Assembly (NCBI GenBank): GCA_949825025.1
Contig: OX463778.1
Location: 8,422,733-8,486,732 of the forward strand
Source: Siphlonurus alternatus
Lineage: Eukaryota; Arthropoda; Insecta; Ephemeroptera; Siphlonuridae
DNA: 64,000 nucleotides
Direction of reading: 5' to 3'
The translations under genes and the position numbers were made by a program. Below, piece after piece: positions 59,901 to 64,000 of the stretch. The notes under the pieces are model-generated. The model saw only the letters and a list, made by a program, of their open reading frames with translations. It had not been told where the DNA came from and searched no databases. Each line of letters begins with the position of its first letter. Position 1 is the first letter of the stretch.

Positions 59901-62900
59901 TTTTAAGTGTTGTCCATTTTTTGCATAATTAAAGTCTTAAATTTTTTATAACAATTTGGAGAATCTAATTTTAGTTACATTTTAAGAAGTTTGCATGTGT
60001 TCATTTAAATGCAATGCATATAAATAAATCTTATGTATTATGAACAATCTACTTGTAATTATTTTTTACAGAAACAGAGGGCAATATATTATGCTATTCT
60101 ATTGATGTTGTTGGTTTTTTAGAGTCCGGAAAGTATTGCTAAAAAAAATTTTGAAATAGGAGTTTAAGTTTGAACTCACGCCCCTTTTAATCCCCATCCT
60201 TTTATTAAGATGTGACGCCTGCTGACGTCTTTAATTTTTTAAAAAAAAAAGTTCCCGGTCTGTAAAAAAAAACTGAAAAAAGTCAGAGTAGCATAACTTT
60301 GTACCCTCTATCCATAATTTTAAATAATAATTAATAATAATTTCATGCACGTTTTCTATCGAGGACATCCAGCAGCACTCACCCCCTCTTTGTCCTCTAT
60401 GATGTCCGGCCCGAGGCTGGCCAGGGTGGTCCATTTACAGTTGTTGAGAGTCTTGCATGCGCACCGTTTGTGCACTTTGGCCTTGCACACCTCGCAGCTG
60501 AGTCCGTGTGACGTCACCCCTGCACACCGCCTTGTGATACCAGTGTGTTCGTGCACCCGAGCACCACGTACACCAAACATGCACATATCATCACTCTCTG
60601 GATCTGCACCTGTGGGATTTCTTGGGAACGTGTCAAGTGTCTATATACAAAGGCCTTATATTATACACTCTCAGAATTTGATTTTTCAAAAAATACTTCG
60701 AAACAGCCCTTTTAAAGTGATAGGGGCCTCAAATTACAAGTTAGACAGTCACCAAGTGTTGTTAGAGTACATAATCGCATCAATTTTCTCCATGCCCAGT
60801 GCAGGCGTATGAAGTTGTGGTGCAAAGTAAGAAATTTAGTCTTGCTGACGTCATAAAGTCCTTGCTTACGTCACAACTCATTGCTAATCATGGCTGGTTG
60901 TGAGTTGTGACGTTAGCAAGGACCTTCTTTGCAGCGCAGTTTTACACGGTTGAACCGCACGTGGATAAAAATGATGCGTATGTTGATTATAAACTCGAGA
61001 AACACTTGGTGTCTGTCTAATTTGTAATTTGAGACCTTTATCACTTTAATTTAAACACATTTCGTATCTAAAAAGTGACAATCGAAACACTTGTTGTGTT
61101 TTAATTCGAATCACTTGTTGTGTTTCTGATATATATAATAATATGTGTTTTCGATCCAAGTTCTGAAGTACGAAATGTGTATTATATAACAGAGCACTTT
61201 AAAAAAAAAAAAGGCTATTATGAAACTTTGTTTTTTTTTTTGTTTTTTTTGAGAGTGTACGCCATCAAATTTTGGAAGCAGTACATCAACTGACCTTCAC
61301 TCCACAAATTCAACACACATCGTTGACGATACTACGATGTAAACAACAAGATATTTTATACCCTTCTCATGTTTCAAAGGGAGGAAAACTTTGCAGTGAA
61401 AAGCGGCAACCAAAATTAACATTCCAAACATTGTTTATAAATTTAACAGAAGAGTTTTACGTTCCTAGAAGTATTTTATGTCATCATCGTCTCTCTAAAA
61501 CAACACAAAGTTTGGTGGTGTCCATTTCAAAGAACCTCCAGTACATAGTTTAACGATTAGAAATAGTAGCTTTTTCAGCCGTTTTCATAAATTTTTATTT
61601 TGTATTATGACTGGCATCAATAATATTAAAACAATTTTTTTTTTGCAATAACGTTCAATTAGTGGAGGGGGGGGGCAGAGAGTGGTATTTTTCCCCCGGA
61701 ACAAAGGGGATTGGGAGGGGGGATTTGGATAAAAAAAAGGGACGAGTGGCACATTTTGAATTTCCCTTGGCCAAAAATTTGACTGCTGAAAAGTATATAA
61801 TATGTTAGTAAAATACTGATAGGTTATAATTAATATTTAATATATACACACATACCCGTCTATTACCTAATGTACTTTATATTATTACCCAATAGAAACA
61901 ACCTCGATTTAAAAAAAATAACGACGAAGTATAAGTACTGTCCAGAACTGTTTCGAAATCGGATCAAAAAACCTCACAACCAATAAAAAAATTTAATAAA
62001 TTTCCCATTCACTTGAAAAATTCTAGTAAAGGGAAATTTAGAATTTTTTTATTGGTCTAGAGACTCGAGAGCTTTTCCGTTTCCGGCCAGTTCAGCCACT
62101 TTGAAGTAAAGCAATTTGAGATGCATTTTTTACGAAGTAGAAATTTGTTAATTCGAGGCGGTTTTACCGGAAGGATGCCAGAAAACATGCGGGATTTTGT
62201 TTATTATTTATCAATACGTGGGTTGGAGCTCTATATAAACCACTTGGCTGGGGTCAAGCTACAGCGTGCGGCCTAGTAAAGGAATGGAGGGGGTTAGTGC
62301 TGCCTGCATTTCTGCCTAAGTACACGTAGAGTTGGTTGGTTGCGATGCATGTTAGGATTCTAGCTATAAGTCAGCCTTGTGCATGGCCAAGTTTTCAAAC
62401 ACAAACAGTCTCAATTATGTAAAATTTAATTGAAAAGACAACCCCTTTAGAAATATTATATGAAGAAAATTATCATCGTTAAGGAGACCAATATCAATTT
62501 TATATGAAAATAGTGTTTTTAAAGATAGTATATATTTCAGTGGTCATTAAATTTGACACAAGGAGATTGGTATTTCACTCCATCAGGCATTTTAAGGATT
62601 CACCTAATGTACAGTCGTCACCTTGGAAAATTTTCCTTTTGCAGCCTTGTTAATCACCTTGTCTCGTAATAATAACACACAGCATGGTGAATATTAACAA
62701 GGCTGCAGAAGGGAACTTTTAAGAGGCGAGGAGTCGCTTTGGAAAATTTTCACTTGCAGCCTTGTTAATCACTCATGCGAGTACATCACAAAGCATGGTA
62801 ATTAACAATGCTTGAAATGGAAATTTCCAAGGTGGTGAGTGTACAATCGCCACACCTGAAAACTTCTCTGGTCAAGAAATGGCCGTAGCGATCGTTGTAC

Positions 62901-63305
62901 ATGTAATGCTCACAATTTGACATAATTGCATTTATTGCTGAGGGAATTTTTCAGGGTTAACGTTGTTTAACATTGTTGATAAATTCCATTGATTGGATGA
63001 TTGTCTTCTTTTAATTATTGCACAATTTTTATGTTGATTTACAACATTTAGTTCACGTAAGAAGAAGAATTAAAGTAATTAATCGACCGTACTGTGTCTG
63101 AGGGTAACTTGACGTTGCACGGGGCTGCTGGGGTTAAGAAATGTTCCATTAGATTTGTCATACTTGACTCACCGGAGAGCGCCTCCCTGCACACGTTGCA
63201 GTAGGTGGGCCGAGCGTGCGACGTCGCGTACCAGTGGTGGTTCCCCGACAGGACTTCCGCCTGGGCAGATGTGGAGAGCGCGCGGGGTCGTCCTGAACCA
63301 GGCAC
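35777..63305 (-). CDS. DGKH/DGKD-like: Type II diacylglycerol kinase (delta/eta/kappa class), 13 exons, 5' end outside window
   Basis: Phosphorylates diacylglycerol to phosphatidic acid at membranes, ending DAG signalling. Exons in transcript order: 63305-63173, 60519-60383, 58379-58288, 57310-57008, 54127-54025, 52822-52677, 48190-47918, 46651-46378, 43780-43646, 42788-42530, 41954-40369, 39164-38989, 35915-35777. Every joint is AG/GT and in phase, giving 1251 residues. Domains (window residue numbers): C1 at 24-72, C1 at 96-145, catalytic domain about 181-310 with [11 protein letters not shown] and [13 protein letters not shown], linker about 310-800 (acidic run, Ser/Pro-rich), accessory domain about 804-981, SAM about 1186-1250. 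GGDGS (not GGDGT) plus the SAM domain mark the delta/eta group, whose SAM drives oligomerisation. The PH domain and start codon must lie beyond 64000. Confidence 0.95.
35974..36380. repeat. Family 3 MITE (35974-36200) plus a diverged second copy (to about 36380)
   Basis: Starts AAAGGTGGATTCACATGGCG, 59 bases from the acceptor of the DGK terminal exon. The second unit has CGATACGATGCGATTTTGAC and ends in a poly-T tract. Confidence 0.7.
36381..38349. other. DGK intron, mostly unexplained
   Basis: Only the family 6 element at 37286-37553 is recognised. No exon-like frame. Confidence 0.5.
37286..37553. repeat. Family 6 element, reverse orientation
   Basis: CCCGAGTTGAAGTAAATTTC to ACGAAATTTTTCAACTAAGG. 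Confidence 0.76.
38350..38940. repeat. Family 7 element split by a nested family 1c element
   Basis: Left half 38350-38497 (CAGAGGCCTCAAATTACAAA start), insertion 38498-38822, right half 38823-38940 (AATTTGTAATTTGAAGCC end). Confidence 0.78.
38498..38822. repeat. Foldback element, family 1c, nested
   Basis: TTAATGAGATATTAGAATGT to the exact complement ACATTCTAATATCTCATT, inserted inside a family 7 element (38350-38940). Confidence 0.82.
38989..39164 (-). CDS. DGKH/DGKD-like: DGK exon: start of SAM domain
   Basis: Reads [20 protein letters not shown] then [18 protein letters not shown], the first SAM helix. Phase 0 to 2. Confidence 0.93.
39212..39340. repeat. Family 2 element
   Basis: GAGATGTCGCCTTGAAAAAT to CGAGGCAACGACTGTACA, 48 bases before the DGK SAM exon on its 5' side. 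Confidence 0.78.
39341..40368. other. DGK intron
   Basis: Holds CCTGAGTTCAATTCCCA at about 39966-39982, B-box-like and followed by a T run, possibly the remnant of a tRNA-derived repeat. Nothing else. Confidence 0.4.
40369..41954 (-). CDS. DGKH/DGKD-like: DGK large exon: linker and accessory domain
   Basis: 528 codons in one exon. It opens [15 protein letters not shown], then Ser/Arg/Pro repeats ([18 protein letters not shown]), then the accessory domain [20 protein letters not shown] and [20 protein letters not shown], then a basic helical region and a C-terminal helix before SAM. The acceptor is placed at CTGAAG because it gives the phase required by the previous exon; the frame stays open to 42000. 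The middle part (about 40760-41400) uses AT-rich codons, unlike both flanks. Confidence 0.95.
42530..42788 (-). CDS. DGKH/DGKD-like: DGK exon: Ser/Pro-rich linker
   Basis: Reads [20 protein letters not shown] through [14 protein letters not shown]. Many Ser-Pro dipeptides suggest a phosphorylated disordered region. Phase 0 start, phase 1 end, joining G|GT of the next exon. Confidence 0.88.
42940..43098. repeat. Family 9 MITE
   Basis: GAGCGGATCCAGGGGGCAGC to TTCTGGATCCGCGCCTG, same interior ATGGGCAATATAGAAATTTC as 5298-5472. In a DGK intron. Confidence 0.78.
43646..43780 (-). CDS. DGKH/DGKD-like: DGK exon: linker
   Basis: 45 codons, phase 0 both ends: [18 protein letters not shown] through [16 protein letters not shown]. 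It could be skipped without a frameshift. Confidence 0.85.
43873..44104. repeat. Family 4 MITE
   Basis: AAGGTGCATTTCCATGGAGC to CTCCATGGAAATGCGCCTT, nearly perfect arms around AAATCGCGCCGCGATTT. Confidence 0.8.
44268..44692. repeat. Pair of family 3 MITEs, opposite orientation
   Basis: AAGGTGGAGTCACATGGCGA ... AATCCACCTTAAGGTGAATT ... CATGTGAATCCACCTTTA. Same paired layout as 27197-27631. Confidence 0.78.
45789..46357. repeat. Two family 6 elements, inverted to each other
   Basis: 45789-46066 (GAGTTGAAATAAATTTCATC start) and 46094-46357 (CCCTAGTTAAAAAATTACGT start), separated by a short CCGGCTACTTCCGGAAGTAG motif. The second ends 19 bases from the DGK exon donor at 46378. Confidence 0.75.
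46378..46651 (-). CDS. DGKH/DGKD-like: DGK exon: linker with helical, charged segment
   Basis: Reads [20 protein letters not shown] then [18 protein letters not shown] and a Lys/Arg-rich end. Probably part helical, part disordered. A MITE ends 19 bases from the donor. Confidence 0.9.
47100..47217. repeat. Family 2 element
   Basis: TACACTCGTCGTCTTGGAAA to TTTTTCGAGGCAACTGTA. Confidence 0.75.
47591..47901. repeat. MITE-like element with 20-bp inverted ends
   Basis: TATACTGGGAGGACGGCCTA and TAGGCCGTCCTCCCAGTATA, about 310 bp. Ends 16 bases from the DGK exon donor. Confidence 0.78.
47918..48190 (-). CDS. DGKH/DGKD-like: DGK exon: end of catalytic region and acidic linker
   Basis: Reads [13 protein letters not shown] (end of the catalytic segment), then a low-complexity acidic stretch ([20 protein letters not shown]) ending [17 protein letters not shown] foldback element ends 16 bases from the donor. 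Confidence 0.9.
48191..50186. other. DGK intron, no recognised content
   Basis: No gene, no repeat family member seen. The apparent 142-aa frame over 47918-48190 runs into this intron only by chance. Confidence 0.5.
50187..52146. repeat. About 2-kb element of alternating GTGTA/TACAC motifs
   Basis: Ends TACACTCAAAAAAT and, inverted, ACGCAGAAAAGTCC. Both end regions (50190-50545 and 51480-52140) are packed with variants of AACACATTTxGTGTGTTG and GTGTAGGATTTTAAG. The centre (50550-51460) is AT-rich; its 81-aa frame (51111-51356) matches nothing I know. Probably a non-autonomous DNA transposon with subterminal repeats. Confidence 0.6.
52197..52466. repeat. Family 6 element
   Basis: GCCCGAGTTGAAATAAATTT to CATAATTTTTCAGTTAGG. 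Confidence 0.75.
52677..52822 (-). CDS. DGKH/DGKD-like: DGK exon: GTGNDLAR motif
   Basis: Reads [20 protein letters not shown] then [20 protein letters not shown] and ends KMLDR. Core catalytic motif. Confidence 0.95.
53026..53181. repeat. Family 5 foldback
   Basis: TGCGATTCATGAAGCAGTTA to GCTCCGTGAATCGCACCC. Confidence 0.76.
53215..53347. repeat. Family 2 element
   Basis: Arms CTCGGAAATGTTCTC and GTGGAAATTTTCAAAGGCGA; loop with CACAGTGCATCATGGTGATT. Confidence 0.7.
54025..54127 (-). CDS. DGKH/DGKD-like: DGK exon: ATP-binding GGDGS motif
   Basis: Reads [20 protein letters not shown] then [14 protein letters not shown]. The Gly-rich loop binds ATP. Ser at the fifth position is normal in the delta/eta class. 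Confidence 0.95.
54783..56587. repeat. About 1.8-kb element with repeated TTGACAGT/AACTGTT motifs
   Basis: Ends TGCACGGAAAAAACACTTGA and, inverted, TGCACACTGAAAAAACAGTT. Subterminal regions repeat variants of TGTTAAATTTxACAGT. A 69-aa minus frame (55596-55805) ending [10 protein letters not shown] is unrecognised. It sits in a DGK intron. Confidence 0.62.
55128..55282. repeat. Foldback nested in the 54.8-56.6 kb element
   Basis: TAGATGATGCAATTGATCTA and AATAGATCAATTGCATCAAC; inner AAAACTTTTAAGTCC side pairs. A similar GTTTTCTTGTAA motif set occurs at 26032-26235. Confidence 0.68.
56799..56921. repeat. Family 2 element
   Basis: GTACGGTCGTCGCCTCTGAA to TAGAGGCGACGAGCGTAC, well paired. Confidence 0.78.
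57008..57310 (-). CDS. DGKH/DGKD-like: DGK exon: end of second C1, start of catalytic domain
   Basis: Reads [17 protein letters not shown], then a variable linker, then [20 protein letters not shown], the first strand of the kinase fold, and ends GGPNLG. Confidence 0.93.
57920..58258. repeat. Family 8 foldback
   Basis: AATTAAGGGTAAGGTT to GTTACCTTACCCTTTAAG; inner TTCTCCTCTACATACTCTAT. Ends about 28 bases from the DGK exon at 58288. Confidence 0.76.
58288..58379 (-). CDS. DGKH/DGKD-like: DGK exon: start of second C1 domain
   Basis: Reads [20 protein letters not shown] and [11 protein letters not shown], too short for most ORF calls. 92 nt, phase 0 to 2. Confidence 0.93.
58667..59085. repeat. 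Family 6 element interrupted by family 5
   Basis: Outer unit CGAGTTGAAATAAATTTCAT to GAGTTGAAGACAAAA; the family 5 unit sits at 58833-58974 inside it, splitting TTAGAAATATT from CTTCATTTCATCCTCACTTT. Confidence 0.78.
60062..60355. repeat. Foldback element, family 1b
   Basis: Arms with AGAGGGCAATATATTATGCT and GAGTAGCATAACTTTGTACC. Lies in a DGK intron, ending about 30 bases from the exon at 60383. Confidence 0.65.
60383..60519 (-). CDS. DGKH/DGKD-like: DGK exon: C-terminal half of first C1 domain
   Basis: Reads [20 protein letters not shown] and [20 protein letters not shown]. The acceptor TGTGCAG restores SGVTSHG with the previous exon. The apparent ORF upstream of this point is intronic. 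Confidence 0.93.
60718..61048. repeat. Family 7 element
   Basis: TGATAGGGGCCTCAAATTAC to GTAATTTGAGACCTTTATCA, long arms around CATTGCTAATCATGGCTGG. Confidence 0.78.
61049..62608. other. DGK intron
   Basis: A 93-aa frame at 61272-61553 (+) is unrecognised and has no start context. A G-rich patch is at 61664-61742. The rest is AT-rich. Confidence 0.45.
62609..62845. repeat. Two family 2 elements in tandem
   Basis: First copy 62609-62734 (GTACAGTCGTCACCTTGGAA start), second from about 62731 to 62845 (ends AAGGTGGTGAGTGTAC), sharing the middle border GAGGCGAGGAGTCGC. Confidence 0.75.
63173..63305 (-). CDS. DGKH/DGKD-like: DGK exon: N-terminal half of first C1 domain
   Basis: Reads [15 protein letters not shown] then [20 protein letters not shown]; the His and the first Cys pair of the zinc-binding C1 fold. 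Phase 0 start, phase 1 end. Confidence 0.93.
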
Positions 63306-63308
63306 CTG

Positions 63309-63440
63309 CAACATAAGGTCACTCGAGGTTATTGCAAGGTCATTATAAGGTAACTCGAATTTATCTATCGCAAGGTCATTTAAGGTCATTCGAAGTCATC
63401 ACAAGGTTATGAAAAGGTCACTCGAGGTCATCAAGGTGCA
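63309..63440. promoter_or_regulatory. Cluster of AGGTCA half-sites
   Basis: Six exact AGGTCA words in about 130 bases, several as CAAGGTCA, plus near-matches AGGTAA and AGGTTA. A further CACAAGGTCACTCAAGG is at 63685-63701. It is either a decayed minisatellite or a nuclear-receptor-binding cluster in a DGK intron. Confidence 0.4.
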
Positions 63441-64000
63441 TCGTGTGGTATATAATATTAATATTAAAATGTGAAATAACTAAAAATTATGATATTTAAA
63501 TTTTATTAGGTTTCTTACAGTACGAAATGCAAGAGGACAACAATTTTTAATAATCAATGCAATAAGTATTGTTCTGTTCTGCAATTTTAATATGATTTTC
63601 TAAATTACTTACTGTACAAAGGTTATGTGAAAGAATAGCCATATGGCCAAACATGGTCTAAATAAAGAAATTATTCTATTCTGTCACAAGGTCACTCAAG
63701 GCGCTAAGTATTTTAATTTCCTAAAAATATGTTTCAAATGCAAGATCATATTGGTCATAGAAAATTAGTCTTGTATACAGTTAAGAAACAAAATAAAAAT
63801 AAATAAGATTGCGTCCCCAAAAAATCTAATATTTATATGATACGCGTCATTTATGAAGCCATAGGTGCTGTACTATTCACTTATATCTCCTGCATAATCC
63901 AGTCTCCCTATACTCCTCTCATCCTTAGGATTGTCGCAACCTTTATCTGTAACTTCTACTCCTGGACTAAACATTATATCAGGTTAGACATAACATAAGG

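Overview
The window looks like an AT-rich, intron-rich animal genome, most likely an insect. Hemiptera is my best guess, from general appearance only. Three kinds of evidence point this way: GT-AG introns with short GC-richer exons, very many foldback or MITE-like DNA elements, and a 5S-rRNA-derived SINE family. There are no operons, Shine-Dalgarno sites or CRISPR arrays. I rebuilt four gene models by chaining exons, checking splice sites and reading phase at every joint.

Region 1-27.7 kb: three paralogous genes for nose-resistant-to-fluoxetine-6-like (NRF-6-like) membrane acyltransferases, in the order A(+), B(-), C(+). A is only its last three exons (807-3055). B (13068 down to 5507) and C (16540 to 27711) are a head-to-head inverted pair with the same exon plan. 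Most exons are 94-98% identical in protein, and the similarity reaches into the DNA between the two start codons. C carries a one-base frame problem at the end of exon 5. B has no recognisable last exon. A and B are tail to tail.

Region 27.7-35.4 kb: non-coding, very AT-rich, with several foldback elements. A possible extra 3' exon on the + strand (35423-35484) would splice in frame to gene C.

Region 35.8-64 kb: the minus strand carries 13 exons (1251 residues) of a type II diacylglycerol kinase of the delta/eta/kappa class. Domains run C1, C1, split catalytic domain, long acidic and Ser/Pro-rich linker, accessory domain, C-terminal SAM. The N-terminal PH domain and the start lie beyond 64000. 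All 13 exon phases fit.

Repeats make up much of the rest. I define at least nine families of short inverted-repeat elements, three larger elements with repeated internal motifs, three SINE copies, nested insertions and long microsatellites. The elements end unusually often within a few tens of bases of splice sites. A cluster of AGGTCA half-sites lies in the last DGK intron.
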